Source: Desulforhabdus amnigena (GTDB lineage Bacteria > Desulfobacterota > Syntrophobacteria > Syntrophobacterales > Syntrophobacteraceae). Taken from it: a DNA stretch of 64,000 nucleotides. Shown piece after piece: positions 9,320 to 18,384 of this stretch (positions are counted from its first letter, which is position 1; each line of letters begins with the position of its first letter). Where the stretch lies: the NCBI RefSeq assembly GCF_027925305.1, contig NZ_BSDR01000001.1, positions 461,001-525,000 on the forward strand, in the 5' to 3' direction. Under the pieces are notes generated by a model. It searched no databases and was not told where the DNA came from. It was given only the letters and a program-made list of their open reading frames with translations. A program made the position numbers and the translations under genes.

Positions 9320-10287
9320 TTTTTCACTTGGAAAAGTGTTTCGTTGTCATGCACTCCGTTCACCCTCATTCCATCCGTAACGATGCAATTGCGCAAAACA
9401 CTGCCGGTTTCGATTTCAACATGATCCCAAAGAATGACGTTTTCCAGTACGACGTTTGCGTGCACCCGGCAACCCTCTCCCGCGACAACGAATCCCTTGA
9501 GAGAAGCCGAAGAAGAAATGCTCGCCCTTGGATGCAAGCACACTCCCCTGCCGGTCACCAGCGGAGGGAGGAAATTCTCGGAAAGCCTGGAGAGTTCCTC
9601 GTTCAAACTACGGTAAGCCTCGAGAGAACCCATTTCTCTCCAGAAAATGCCAGGATGAAAGAGGGCAAGAGGGGGATTTCCATCGGCAATGAGCTTTCGG
9701 TAGACCGTAAGAATGTCCTCTGGAACACCGAGTGACAAACCCTTCAGGATTTCGGGGTCTATGAAGTGGATTCCCGTAAAGGCCTTCAACTCCACATCCG
9801 CCCCCCTGCTATCCATCTCGATGGCTTCTTTGCCGAACCCCAGAATGTTCTTTTTCCCTTTCACCGCCACATTATTGAAGGCAGGGAAATCATGCATCAG
9901 TAGGCTTGCGCCGGCGCCGGAGTCCAGATGCCGCTCATAGAGCTCTTTGAGGGGAATTTTGCAGATCGTATCCCCATTGATTACCGCAAAAGGTTTATTT
10001 TCAAAAAAATCTAGAACATTGCGAACTCCTCCCCCCGTCCCCAGAAGGACCGGCTCGGCTTCCACCCACACCGGAATGGGCCAAGTTCTCTCCTTTACCG
10101 CGGCCAGAAGTTCATCCTGCAAATGAAAGGCATTCACGACTACAGCTTCAAAACCTGCTTCATACAACTGTGTCACCCAGTAATCGAGAACAGGGGTCCC
10201 CATCACCGGAACCAATGCTTTTGGACGTACCAGCGTTAGAGGACGCAACCGAGTGCCAAGCCCCGCTGCAAGTATCATCGCTCGCAT
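9316..10287 (-). CDS. sugar-1-phosphate nucleotidyltransferase with C-terminal beta-helix
   Basis: A 323-residue NDP-sugar pyrophosphorylase. The N terminus MILAAGLGTRLRPLT and PKALVPV are the nucleotide- and metal-binding signature, and INGDT near 115 holds the metal Asp. Unlike MurU (about 225 residues), it continues into a hexapeptide-type tail (LHPRASISSSASLKGFVVAG and onward). The start at 10287 is used because the longer upstream frame adds unrelated residues. It is translationally coupled to the kinase downstream. It probably makes a UDP- or GDP-sugar from the kinase product. The sugar is not determined. Confidence 0.85.
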   Translation of the reverse strand: MRAMILAAGLGTRLRPLTLVRPKALVPVMGTPVLDYWVTQLYEAGFEAVVVNAFHLQDELLAAVKERTWPIPVWVEAEPVLLGTGGGVRNVLDFFENKPFAVINGDTICKIPLKELYERHLDSGAGASLLMHDFPAFNNVAVKGKKNILGFGKEAIEMDSRGADVELKAFTGIHFIDPEILKGLSLGVPEDILTVYRKLIADGNPPLALFHPGIFWREMGSLEAYRSLNEELSRLSENFLPPLVTGRGVCLHPRASISSSASLKGFVVAGEGCRVHANVVLENVILWDHVEIETGSVLRNCIVTDGMRVNGVHDNETLFQVKK

Positions 10288-10612
10288 GCAAAATATCCCT
10301 GCATCTGAACTGTTTGAAAACGCCGTGCGCCGTCTTCGTTTGTCCTGCCCCCTCCTTCCGGATACTTGAAGAAAAATGACAAGCAACGAGAAGGCAAATC
10401 TTTGGACCTTGTTTTTTCAATATTCAAAGATGCTTTCCGTCGAAAGATCATCTCACCCAAAAACAAACAGGCGAAAAGCAAAGGGACGAGGCCGGAGGCA
10501 TACCGGGATATCATCGCAAAAGATAGCCTCCCGCCCCATCCCGCTTGCCTTCCGCCTAAAGATTTTTTGGCATCCAGCGTTGCAAAATCTACGGGGCTGA
10601 GTTCATCATACT
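10288..10612. other. spacer between nucleotidyltransferase and SLBB gene
   Basis: Minus-strand reading shows one open frame that overlaps both neighbours. Its internal ATG at about 10516 would give a roughly 78-residue product starting MISRYASGLVPLLFACLFLG, with GGGAGG upstream. The hydrophobic start is suggestive, but the rest is unlike a normal protein, so I do not call a gene. Confidence 0.25.
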
Positions 10613-13600
10613 TTATTGAAAGAAAACGCGAGCCCCTACAGCAATCTGATAGAGAATCTGTGTGAAGTCTTTTACAACAGGCAGCCACGGCAGATTGACA
10701 ATCTTATCCGGTACAACAATGGTATCTCCCGACTCTACAGCATCCGAATAGCCTGAAACCCATTTGTGCGAATCAGCATCCCAGGCCAACCCTCCCTTAC
10801 TAGGCCTGATGGCGGAGCCGTCCACTTTCAATATGTAGACTCCTCCCTTGTCTGCTGTTTTGCTAAATCCGCCGGCCCTTTTTATGTAAAAGGAGTAGTC
10901 TTTTTTGGGTTCATAAACAAAGTTGGACTGGCTGTATACTGCTCCAACAACCTGAACAGCTAGAGGATTGACTGGAATGAAGAGCGTATCGTTTTCCTCG
11001 AGTGTGATGTCGTAGGGAGTGCCTTTCATTTTATTCACCTCATCCAGAATCACGACCATTCGACCCTTCGCCTCTATTCGCCGCAACCCCTCTATCAACT
11101 GCCGCTTCTGATCCGTTTGATACCCGATTGCCTTGGCTTCGGTTGAAGAGAGTGTGCTTGCAACATCCGTATTCCCCATGGCAAAAAGCTCTCTTTCGAG
11201 CCGATTGATCATCTCATTGATCTGATTCTGCTGCATGTACTTAGCGCTCACTCGATTGAACATCGCCCCCCTCAAGTAGGCATTGGTCGTATAGCCTCCA
11301 GCACGCTCAATAAGAGAAGAAAGTTTTTCGCCTTTCTTGAATGCGTATTCACCGGGAAATTTAACCTCTCCATAGATAAATACCTTACTGTAAAGCTGCC
11401 ATTCCGGAACGGCTCGGACCAACAGGTAATCATTCTCCCGGAGTGTGAAGTCCTGCGACTCATCCCCATTGAGAGCATCTGTGAGGTTCACATAGAGCTG
11501 TTCCGTCTTGGGTCCCGAATCTGTGGGAACAATGCGCGTAAGTTCCGCGGAAGGGGTGAATGCAAAGGCGGTGAGTCCACCGGCCAGTTTGACCAGATCC
11601 GACACCTTCATGTTTTCTTTGTATTCGAATTCACCAGGTTTGTTAACGGCTCCCGTAACTTTGACCTTGCGAAATTGCACCATTTCCTTTGTGTTGAAGA
11701 CTGTGACGACATCAAAAGGTTCAAGGGCAATATCGGCTTCGAGGTCGCTCCCGGAAAACAATTTGTCAAGACTGAATGTTCTGTACTCTTGATGCAGGTC
11801 CGGTGGAACTAGCCTTTCAACAATGGCATAATCCATAAATGTGCCCGGCAGAAGCACTTCCGAGGAAGTGAGGATATCGCTCACTCGCATTCCCTGTTTC
11901 CACTCATACTCACCAGGCCTTCGAACGTTTCCCTGTAAAGTCACCTTATTGGAAACCAGAGAAGTAATAGGGAAAATCTTTACAATATCCCCGTTTTGAA
12001 GCAAAATATCATCTTTTCCTTTGATGTTTTGCAGATCGAGATCCAAAAAGACCTTGGATTTTTGTTGAAAAACTCTTTCCACCTGGACTCTTTGGAGATA
12101 AGCCGATGCGGTTACGCCCCCCGCCATTTTAATGGCCTCGGAGAGCCTTGTCCTTCCTTTCAATTCATAAATAGCCGGTCTTGCAACGTTCCCAGCCACC
12201 CCTACCATGGGGCCAATGGGAGGGACAAAGACGACATCCTCAGGCATAAGCCTTTCATCCTTGGCACGATCCCCCCGGATGAGAAAATCATAAAGGTCCA
12301 AATTGGCTACAAGTTTTCCATTACGTTTTACCTGAATATCTCTCATGCTTCCCGCTTTGCTCGGTCCTCCAGATACAAGCAATGCATTGATAATGGTAGA
12401 AAGAGACGAAATGTTATAAGCTCCGGGCATCCTGGCGTTTCCGACCACATAGACTTTGTAGGTCTTGAGTGATCCCATGCTGATGTTCATATCAAAATCG
12501 GTATAATACTTTGAAAATTCCTTTCGCAGCATATCCTTCAGCTGTTGGAAAGTGAGATTGGTCACGCCAAGGAGGCCAAGCTTCGGAAGGTTGATATTTC
12601 CGTCTCGGTCTACCAGGGTGCTCCAAGTTCCTTCAACTCCCCCCCAAACCGCGACACGAATTTCGTCACCAGGGCCTATAACATAATCGGGACTCACAGG
12701 AACGTCCGGGCTGGGCATGCCTGGATAGAGGGGAACTTGAAAGGCTGCAGGCTGCTGGGAAGTTGTAGGAGCCGGTTTCCCTTGAACTTGGTTCCCTTGG
12801 TTGAGCATTTGATTGATTATTCCCTGGGTCTGCAGAACATCGGAGGGCAGACCCGGCAGAGGCATTCCTTGAGGCACTGCCCCTGGAGGGTAAGCTGCTC
12901 CCTGCTGGCTTTGCATTCCCTGAGGGTAAATTCCCTGGGGATACATTCCCTGAGTCACCCCCTCCGGTGAAGGGATTCCCTGGCTTTGTATTCCCTGGTA
13001 GTACATGCTTTGCGGCATTGTCCCCTGAGCAGGGATTCCCTGACCGGGAGGCAAACCCTGCGTCGGCATTCCCTGGTAGTACGTGCTTTGCGGCGTAATC
13101 CCCTGGGAAACCCCACCCTGATTTGTGACAACCTGAGCAGACGTTTCCGGAGTTGTCACTGTTCGGGGCTGGGTCGGTACAATGGGGTATCTGACGAACA
13201 AATCATATCCAAACTGTTTGATATCAAAAGAAATAGTAGACGGGACGACGCCGGAAACATATTGTTCGAAAGGAGATAAAGGTTCCTCCTCCACACCACC
13301 CCCTTCAGTGGGGACATAAGGGCGTAAAGCAGAGATCGCGGGAGGTATGCGAGGCTGAGACGGTTGCATGCCATAACCGGGGTATGTAGGATAAGCGGGG
13401 ACACCGGCAGAGGGATAGCCGGCAGAGACTTGAGCGGGGCCCCCCGTAGGAGCGGTGCCGGGTATGTAGCCAGGTGGCTGAGCTGGATAAGTCTGTGCTT
13501 GGGTCGCGCCCGGCATCACCGAAGATCCCGTCGTTTGAGGCACAGTCTGAGGAGCGGTATATGCCGGAACCTGGGAATTTCCCATCTGGCTTTGAATGGG

Positions 13601-13702
13601 CGAAGGGATAGGTACAATCTGTGGAACTTGTGCTTGCGTTGGGCTCCAAGAAACAAGGCTACAAAGTACCAACCCCACACAAAACCATTTTGCTTTTGAC
13701 AT
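10613..13702 (-). CDS. SLBB-domain polysaccharide export protein, Wza-like
   Basis: About 1029 residues. It begins with a signal peptide (MSKAKWFCVGLVLCSLVSW, cleavage near AQA). A long Pro/Gln/Gly-rich low-complexity region covers roughly residues 25-320. The Poly_export domain follows (DYVIGPGDEIRVAVWGG), then repeated SLBB domains recognised by recurring 'G-N-x-x-x-P-G-x-Y' and 'AGG' segments (VYVVGNARMPGAYN, VAGNVARPAIYEL, LQGNVRRPGEYEW, VTGAVNKPGEFEY, IYGEVKFPGEYAF). The family forms periplasmic or outer-membrane channels for capsule or exopolysaccharide. It is far longer than Wza (about 380). The start is placed at the ATG 7 bases after AGGAG. A longer start at 13735 is less likely. Confidence 0.88.
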   Translation of the reverse strand: MSKAKWFCVGLVLCSLVSWSPTQAQVPQIVPIPSPIQSQMGNSQVPAYTAPQTVPQTTGSSVMPGATQAQTYPAQPPGYIPGTAPTGGPAQVSAGYPSAGVPAYPTYPGYGMQPSQPRIPPAISALRPYVPTEGGGVEEEPLSPFEQYVSGVVPSTISFDIKQFGYDLFVRYPIVPTQPRTVTTPETSAQVVTNQGGVSQGITPQSTYYQGMPTQGLPPGQGIPAQGTMPQSMYYQGIQSQGIPSPEGVTQGMYPQGIYPQGMQSQQGAAYPPGAVPQGMPLPGLPSDVLQTQGIINQMLNQGNQVQGKPAPTTSQQPAAFQVPLYPGMPSPDVPVSPDYVIGPGDEIRVAVWGGVEGTWSTLVDRDGNINLPKLGLLGVTNLTFQQLKDMLRKEFSKYYTDFDMNISMGSLKTYKVYVVGNARMPGAYNISSLSTIINALLVSGGPSKAGSMRDIQVKRNGKLVANLDLYDFLIRGDRAKDERLMPEDVVFVPPIGPMVGVAGNVARPAIYELKGRTRLSEAIKMAGGVTASAYLQRVQVERVFQQKSKVFLDLDLQNIKGKDDILLQNGDIVKIFPITSLVSNKVTLQGNVRRPGEYEWKQGMRVSDILTSSEVLLPGTFMDYAIVERLVPPDLHQEYRTFSLDKLFSGSDLEADIALEPFDVVTVFNTKEMVQFRKVKVTGAVNKPGEFEYKENMKVSDLVKLAGGLTAFAFTPSAELTRIVPTDSGPKTEQLYVNLTDALNGDESQDFTLRENDYLLVRAVPEWQLYSKVFIYGEVKFPGEYAFKKGEKLSSLIERAGGYTTNAYLRGAMFNRVSAKYMQQNQINEMINRLERELFAMGNTDVASTLSSTEAKAIGYQTDQKRQLIEGLRRIEAKGRMVVILDEVNKMKGTPYDITLEENDTLFIPVNPLAVQVVGAVYSQSNFVYEPKKDYSFYIKRAGGFSKTADKGGVYILKVDGSAIRPSKGGLAWDADSHKWVSGYSDAVESGDTIVVPDKIVNLPWLPVVKDFTQILYQIAVGARVFFQ
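12860..13115 (-). repeat. degenerate QG[MI]P-type repeats inside the SLBB protein
   Basis: The coding strand contains many copies of a short unit built on CAGGGAAT, giving peptides such as YYQGMPTQGLP, YYQGIQSQGIP, YPQGIYPQGM. TACTACCAGGGAAT occurs twice about 80 bases apart. Such a unit can expand or contract by slippage and probably forms a flexible, Gln/Gly/Pro-rich linker between signal peptide and export domain. Confidence 0.7.
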
Positions 13703-14006
13703 CATAAGGCTCCTGACGAATTTAAAATATTCCATTCCATCAATATGGCACGCTGTTTCCGCCTGATAATCTCTTTAATCTCGCTAGATATCAAGATAGC
13801 CGGATATAAGGAAAAACCCTCCATAGAAATCCCTAAAGATTTTTTTCATTCCATTCGAGAAGGCGAGTGATTATCTTGAAAAAATTTTCGGATGTCAAGT
13901 TTTGGAAATGGCAATGCAAGGAGGAGCTTTAAAGTAAATAAAAAAACAAACTAACTAATTGAAAAATATAAATAAACATCTTAAATAACAAAAGATGACA
14001 CCGATC
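13703..14006. other. AT-rich intergenic region upstream of the SLBB gene
   Basis: This is among the most AT-rich stretches of the window, especially 13910-14000 (runs of A, aaaaacaaactaactaattg). It presumably holds the SLBB promoter. No coding frame or clear operator is visible. Confidence 0.4.
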
Positions 14007-14035
14007 TTGACACTCTGTAAGCTCCGTGATATTAC
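14007..14035 (+). promoter_or_regulatory. sigma-70 type promoter for the tRNA gene
   Basis: TTGACA at 14007-14012, a 17-base spacer and TATTAC at 14030-14035. Transcription would start about 6-8 bases before the mature tRNA. Confidence 0.6.
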
Positions 14036-14050
14036 CCTTCCAAAATGTTT

Positions 14051-14125
14051 GCCGGCGTAGCTCAGTGGTAGAGCAGCTGATTCGTAATCAGCAGGTCGTA
14101 GGTTCGAATCCCATCGCCGGCTCCA
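14051..14125 (+). tRNA. tRNA-Thr(CGT)
   Basis: A complete 75-base cloverleaf with encoded CCA. The acceptor stem is GCCGGCG/CGCCGGC, the D-arm includes AGCTCAGTGGTAGAGC, and the anticodon stem is GCTGA/TCAGC with loop TTCGTAA, anticodon CGT at 14083-14085, reading ACG. The T-loop is GGTTCGAATCC. The discriminator is T, which is acceptable for bacterial tRNA-Thr. It has its own promoter and terminator. It marks the left edge of the catabolic region and is a possible integration site, though I found no repeated 3' end elsewhere. Confidence 0.95.
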
Positions 14126-14155
14126 GGAAATACCTAAGTATAACGCTTAGTTGAG

Positions 14156-14190
14156 AGAGGGTTGCAGTGTGTGGGCTGTAACCCTCTTTT
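14156..14190 (+). terminator. Rho-independent terminator after tRNA-Thr
   Basis: AGAGGGTTGCAG and CTGTAACCCTCT form a nearly perfect stem around an 8-base loop, followed by TTTT. Confidence 0.8.
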
Positions 14191-14218
14191 CGTTTATGTG
14201 AGACTCTGTGTGAGAATT

Positions 14219-14458
14219 TTACCGTGCGTGCTCACACACAGCTATTGTAGGGCGCCCAAAAGGGCCAAAATCGCCCAGATCTATTACCCGGTTTTTGGCC
14301 TTCGAGAAATGCTTCTGAGCCAAGATGTTTCGGGCTACTAAGCCGTAAATTTTGAGGTCCAAAAATCGGTCAATATTCAAAAGCCAGTTTAGATTCTGCT
14401 TTTCCGGCTCCGGCAGATGATCGAAGGAGTGGTTGATTTGTTGTGCCGACATGGTCAT
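14219..14458 (-). CDS. small hypothetical protein next to the tRNA
   Basis: A 79-residue frame starting MTMSAQQINHSFDHLPEPEK, with an excellent AGGAGG 5 bases before the ATG. The opening ('...L.-pepeK') recalls the start of short antitoxin-like proteins, but the remainder (LLNIDRFLDLKIYGLVARN and a Gly/Pro-containing tail) does not match any family I know, and no toxin gene is visible. It may be a remnant left beside the tRNA. Confidence 0.35.
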   Translation of the reverse strand: MTMSAQQINHSFDHLPEPEKQNLNWLLNIDRFLDLKIYGLVARNILAQKHFSKAKNRVIDLGDFGPFGRPTIAVCEHAR

Positions 14459-14668
14459 CTCGGCCTCCTGCTTGGAATTAGCAGTTTAAAATTAGCATGA
14501 TCATTTCCTTCGAGCAACATAGCTCTCCTCTGTGTCGCGTTTCCCGATGCAATTCCGGACCTTTTCATTTCCAAAACGCACCTTGAACTTTGCTGCTTCG
14601 TGTTTCCTTGGCTGCCTGCGCATGAGAAACCAGCCCACCTTTTTTGTGATCTTCTCGCGAAAAATCTC
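14459..14668. other. non-coding stretch between the small hypothetical gene and the Mo-operon promoter
   Basis: A minus-strand frame of about 107 residues (stop at 14455) spans this and the promoter beyond. It is rich in His, Phe and Arg with no recognisable order, and it overlaps a good plus-strand promoter, so I treat it as chance. Confidence 0.35.
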
Positions 14669-14729
14669 TTGACAAAGCAGTCAAAGTGAAAATAATAGTG
14701 CACCAAGTGGTGATACATAAAGGTGATAC
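14669..14729 (+). promoter_or_regulatory. promoter plus palindromic operator upstream of the Mo/2-oxoacid dehydrogenase operon
   Basis: TTGACA (14669-14674), an 18-base spacer and TAATAG (14693-14698) make a good sigma-70 promoter. Two bases later lies the perfect palindrome CACCAAGTGGTG (14701-14712). The right half-site runs into GGTGATAC (14709-14716), repeated directly at 14722-14729. The palindrome shares half-sites with those near 51100, 55260 and 55510 (CACYA...TRGTG), pointing to a common repressor binding at the transcription start. The untranslated leader to 14868 is about 160 bases. Confidence 0.6.
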
Positions 14730-14867
14730 CATGTAGATTAAAATATTGCCTCCTAAAGATGCGGAAACTGGCTTTCACATTAGACGCTGATACCTCAGAT
14801 TCTAATGATGTATCCCGCCTGGCAAAAAAAGACCTTTTCCATGCAACGTTAACTGGAGGAAGAAAGA

Positions 14868-17369
14868 ATGGGCGAAACAGAGATCAAGACAACTACATGT
14901 TACGGATGTGCCCACACAGCCTGCTTTGTAAAAGCGCATCTCGAAGATGGGAAGCTAGTGAAGGTCACGCCGGACCGGGAAAAAATCTGCGTGGACGTCT
15001 GTACCAGAGGTTTTCTTGCTGATGACGGCAAGGCAAGTATCGAATACCATTATGGGGAGAAGCGTATCAACTACCCGCTCAAACGCGCCGGAAAACGCGG
15101 GGAGAACAAATGGGAGCGCATCTCCTGGAACCAGGCGTTGGATGAAATCGCAGCCAAGCTCCGGGATCTGAAAGAGGAATATGGCCCTCATACGGTTTGT
15201 CTTGCCACAGGGACGGCTCACCATTCCGACAACAACTGGGTGCCCTGGCGATGGATGGTCGGCTTCAGGACCATGAACAAAATCGGCAATGAGCAGATCT
15301 GCTACGGGGTGCAGTTCATCACGTCGGAGCAAACCTTCGGCTGGCCCAACAGCCCGTTCCCTTCTCCTGAGGCGCCCCCCAGGTCCATGATTGTGGTGGG
15401 TAACACCCACGAAACCGTTCCGAATATCTTCAATTCATTCAAGTTCGCCTCACAACTCGGGGTCAAGATCATCTCGGTCGATCCGCGGGCGACCGCAATG
15501 ACGAACCTGGCCACCCACTGGCTCCAGATCAGGCCCGGAACCGACATCGCCCTGTGGATGTCCTGGTTGCGGCTCATCATTCAGAATGAGTGGTTCGACA
15601 AGGAATTCGTCTACGACTGGACGAACGCTCCTTTTCTGGTGCGCACCGACATCCGGAAAATACTCCGGGCCGAAGAGCTGGTCGACAATGTCCCAAGGGA
15701 TGCCTTCGTGGTGTGGAACACGAAAACGCAAGCCCCGACTATCTGGGATGCCGAAGAACGCAAATACCTCGAAGAAGGCGTCGAAAAAGCTTTGACGGGG
15801 AGCTACTCCATCAAGCTCAAAAACGGTGAGACCGTAGAATGCAAGACTGCGTGGACCCTCCTTACGGAACGCGTCGAAGAGTGGACTCCGGAGAAAGCCT
15901 CCGAGGTCACGGGCATACCGACAAGCAAGATAGCCAACGCCTGTGAAACCTATGCGCAAAACCAGCCCAGTCTCTTCCTGGTGCCGGGACACTGCTACGA
16001 CGCCTTCGCCCCCGGTTCCTCAAGTGTTTTTCGCCTGCAGAACATCATCAAATCGATCATGGGCAATATGGATCGAACCGAGCTGCTGACCGGGTGCTAT
16101 GACAACACGAAACTAGTCAGCATCTACGAGATGGAGCTCAAACCCGATGAGGCTTTCACCGAAGAGGAGAAGAAGCATCAGCCAGGCTGGGACCGTTTCC
16201 GCGCCCTGTCTTGGGTGGGTTATGACCTGAAAGCCAAATACGAGAAGAAGCACTGGGGTCTCGCGTCCAATGCCATGTACTCCAACCAGGGCCATCATCA
16301 TGTGATGTGGCAAGACATTATCGAAGAGAAGCCTGGCCGCACGCGCGCCATGATCATCAACGGAAGCAACCCGATGATCAAATACGGCAATTCCAAGCGA
16401 GTTTACGAGGCGATGAAAAAGCTGGATCTCATCGTCGCGCTCGAATTTACCATGACTCCCAGCGCAGCGATGAGCGACTACGTGCTGCCCATGTCCGACT
16501 GGTTCGAGCGGCCGGAAATCGGTCCATCGACGCCTTGCGACATTTTCAATTTCATTCACGTCTCCGATGCGGTGATGCCGCCGGAATTCGAGCGGCGCTC
16601 CGACTACGATGTCTTCAAGGGACTGGCCGACAGGCTTGGCTTTGGGAAGGATTGGCAATGGAAAGACCTCACGGAATGCTACAACTGGCGCGCCAAAGGA
16701 TTGCTCGATGAGCACGGGTGCAAGGATATCGCCGAATTCGCCGAGAAAGTCGGCTTCGACTACCCGTCACCTATTCCCGAGCAATACAAGCTCAGGAACG
16801 GCTTCGCCACGCCCACGGGCAAAGCCGAAATCTGGTCGGTGATGCTTGAGGAACTGGGATACGATCCGATTCCCTACTTCGTCGAGCCGGCGATGAGTCC
16901 CAGAAATGTTCCCGAGCTTTACGAAGAATACCCGTTGACTCTGATTGGTATCGACCGTCATCTGCCGAACTACCATTCCCAATTCTACGAAGTCCCCTCC
17001 CTCAGAAGGATGATGCCGGAGCCGCTCGTGGATATCCATTTCGACACGGCACGGCTGGCGAGTCCGCCCATCAACAACGGGGATTGGGTGTGGATCGAAA
17101 CCCGGAAAGGCCGGATCAAGCAGCGGGCCCGCCTGACGTTCGGAATCGACGAGAACTGTGTCAAGACGACGCATCACTTCTGGTATCCGGAAATGCCGGG
17201 AGAGGAGCCATATCTGCATGGGGTATGGGTATCGAACACCAACGTGCTGACGGAAGACGATCCGGAACTGTGCGATCCCGTTTTCGGGTCTTGGCCGCAC
17301 ACGGCCATTCCCTGCAAGGTCTACAAGGTTGTGGACGGCACCAATCTGGAAGGCGACAGATCGCGTTAA
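14868..17369 (+). CDS. bis-MGD Mo/W oxidoreductase or hydratase, enzyme 1
   Basis: An 833-residue DMSO-reductase-family protein. An N-terminal [4Fe-4S] site has the unusual spacing C11-x2-C14-x4-C19 with the fourth Cys in VCTRG near 45. Then come RAGKRGENKWERISWNQALD, a putative metal-ligand Cys in QICYGVQF, and the molybdopterin-binding C-terminal domain (ATPTGKAEIW ... HHFWYPE). There is no Tat signal, so it should be cytoplasmic. It resembles the acetylene hydratase/transhydroxylase branch and shares a roughly 100-residue insertion with enzyme 2, but lacks the Asp next to the second cluster Cys that acetylene hydratase uses. It heads the operon, with AGGAGG-type ribosome-binding site. Substrate unknown. 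Confidence 0.85.
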   Translation: MGETEIKTTTCYGCAHTACFVKAHLEDGKLVKVTPDREKICVDVCTRGFLADDGKASIEYHYGEKRINYPLKRAGKRGENKWERISWNQALDEIAAKLRDLKEEYGPHTVCLATGTAHHSDNNWVPWRWMVGFRTMNKIGNEQICYGVQFITSEQTFGWPNSPFPSPEAPPRSMIVVGNTHETVPNIFNSFKFASQLGVKIISVDPRATAMTNLATHWLQIRPGTDIALWMSWLRLIIQNEWFDKEFVYDWTNAPFLVRTDIRKILRAEELVDNVPRDAFVVWNTKTQAPTIWDAEERKYLEEGVEKALTGSYSIKLKNGETVECKTAWTLLTERVEEWTPEKASEVTGIPTSKIANACETYAQNQPSLFLVPGHCYDAFAPGSSSVFRLQNIIKSIMGNMDRTELLTGCYDNTKLVSIYEMELKPDEAFTEEEKKHQPGWDRFRALSWVGYDLKAKYEKKHWGLASNAMYSNQGHHHVMWQDIIEEKPGRTRAMIINGSNPMIKYGNSKRVYEAMKKLDLIVALEFTMTPSAAMSDYVLPMSDWFERPEIGPSTPCDIFNFIHVSDAVMPPEFERRSDYDVFKGLADRLGFGKDWQWKDLTECYNWRAKGLLDEHGCKDIAEFAEKVGFDYPSPIPEQYKLRNGFATPTGKAEIWSVMLEELGYDPIPYFVEPAMSPRNVPELYEEYPLTLIGIDRHLPNYHSQFYEVPSLRRMMPEPLVDIHFDTARLASPPINNGDWVWIETRKGRIKQRARLTFGIDENCVKTTHHFWYPEMPGEEPYLHGVWVSNTNVLTEDDPELCDPVFGSWPHTAIPCKVYKVVDGTNLEGDRSR

Positions 17370-17441
17370 GAGTAACTGGTAAAGGACGGATAGCGCCGAC
17401 TACGCGTTGTCCGGGGCTTTTCTTCAACGAAAAGGGAGTAC

Positions 17442-18329
17442 ATGGCTATGACAAGCTCAAGCGTTTCCAATCAGAAATTGAAGGATAAGGTCGCGATCAT
17501 AACGGGCTCGTCCCGCGGAATGGGAAGAGCGGCAGCTATCCTGTTCGCTCAACACGGCGCCAAAGTCGTTGTGAACTATCATGGCAATAAAGAGGCCGCT
17601 GACCAGGTTGTGAAGAAAATCGAAGAAACGGGGGGCAGCGCCATCGCCATTCAGGCTGATATCGGAAAGATCGCCGATCTGCCCAGGCTCGTGGATGGAT
17701 GCATTGAGAAATTTGGCAAGCTCGATATTCTCTACCACAATGCTGCCATCCACTATGTGTGCCCGGACCTGGAAGATGTGACGGAAGGAGTCTGGGACAT
17801 GACCTACAACAGCATCATCAAGGGACCGTTCTTTCTAACCAAACTGGCCATACCACACCTGAAGAAGAGCGGAAACGGCTGCATCATTTTCACTTCGACC
17901 AGCTCCGCAGGGACCGCCACGCCGGCCGATCCGCACTACATGACCGCAAAGAACGCCGTAAACGCGCTTTACCGGATCCTGGGCGGATGGCTTGCTCCTG
18001 AAATCCGCGTGAATTGCGTGGTTCCCGGTTTTGTCAAGACGGACATGTTCCGCCATCATCCGCCGCAGATGTGGGACGTCCTGGGATCGATGGTTCCCAT
18101 GAACCGTATGTGCACGCCGCTCGATATCGCCAATGCCGCGTTGTTCCTGGCTTCCGATGACGCCTGTAATATCACCGCCCAGGAGATCGTCGTCGACGGC
18201 GGAAGATCGAGCGCCATACCCAGGAGAAATGTGCTTCCGGTCCTCCAGGCGATGAAGCCCGGTGTCAGCACCTACGACAAGCAGGCCTACGGCAGCGACA
18301 ACATTAAAGAAATGGATGTGGGAATCTAA
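17442..18329 (+). CDS. short-chain dehydrogenase/reductase (SDR)
   Basis: A 295-residue classical SDR. The cofactor motif is TGSSRGMG near residue 22. NAA (HNAAIH) follows, the catalytic Ser lies in FTSTSSAG, and the YxxxK pair in DPHYMTAK near 166-170. VVPGFVKTDM and VVDGG complete the fold. The family reduces or oxidises an alcohol/ketone with NAD(P)H. It is about 70 bases after Mo enzyme 1, with AAAGGGAG upstream of ATG, and a 30-residue C-terminal tail extends beyond the usual end. In context it probably acts on the product of the Mo enzyme, making or using a ketone, but the substrate is not deducible. Confidence 0.9.
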   Translation: MAMTSSSVSNQKLKDKVAIITGSSRGMGRAAAILFAQHGAKVVVNYHGNKEAADQVVKKIEETGGSAIAIQADIGKIADLPRLVDGCIEKFGKLDILYHNAAIHYVCPDLEDVTEGVWDMTYNSIIKGPFFLTKLAIPHLKKSGNGCIIFTSTSSAGTATPADPHYMTAKNAVNALYRILGGWLAPEIRVNCVVPGFVKTDMFRHHPPQMWDVLGSMVPMNRMCTPLDIANAALFLASDDACNITAQEIVVDGGRSSAIPRRNVLPVLQAMKPGVSTYDKQAYGSDNIKEMDVGI

Positions 18330-18384
18330 TAGCGTCCGTGGCTGTTCGTTCCGCTAACAAAGCTGGATAGCAGGAGGTAAGGAA

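Noticed and set aside
10275-10688. 137-residue minus-strand frame between SLBB and the nucleotidyltransferase
   Set aside because: It overlaps both real genes and lacks a recognisable domain.
14051-14125. tRNA-Thr as an attachment site of an integrated island
   Set aside because: No integrase near it and no repeated tRNA 3' end seen in the window.
14455-14778. 107-residue minus-strand frame
   Set aside because: Its composition is chance-like and it covers a good plus-strand promoter and operator.
14868-17369. Pyrogallol transhydroxylase for enzyme 1
   Set aside because: The transhydroxylase family uses a Ser metal ligand; here a Cys aligns at that site. The small transhydroxylase subunit is also absent next to the gene.
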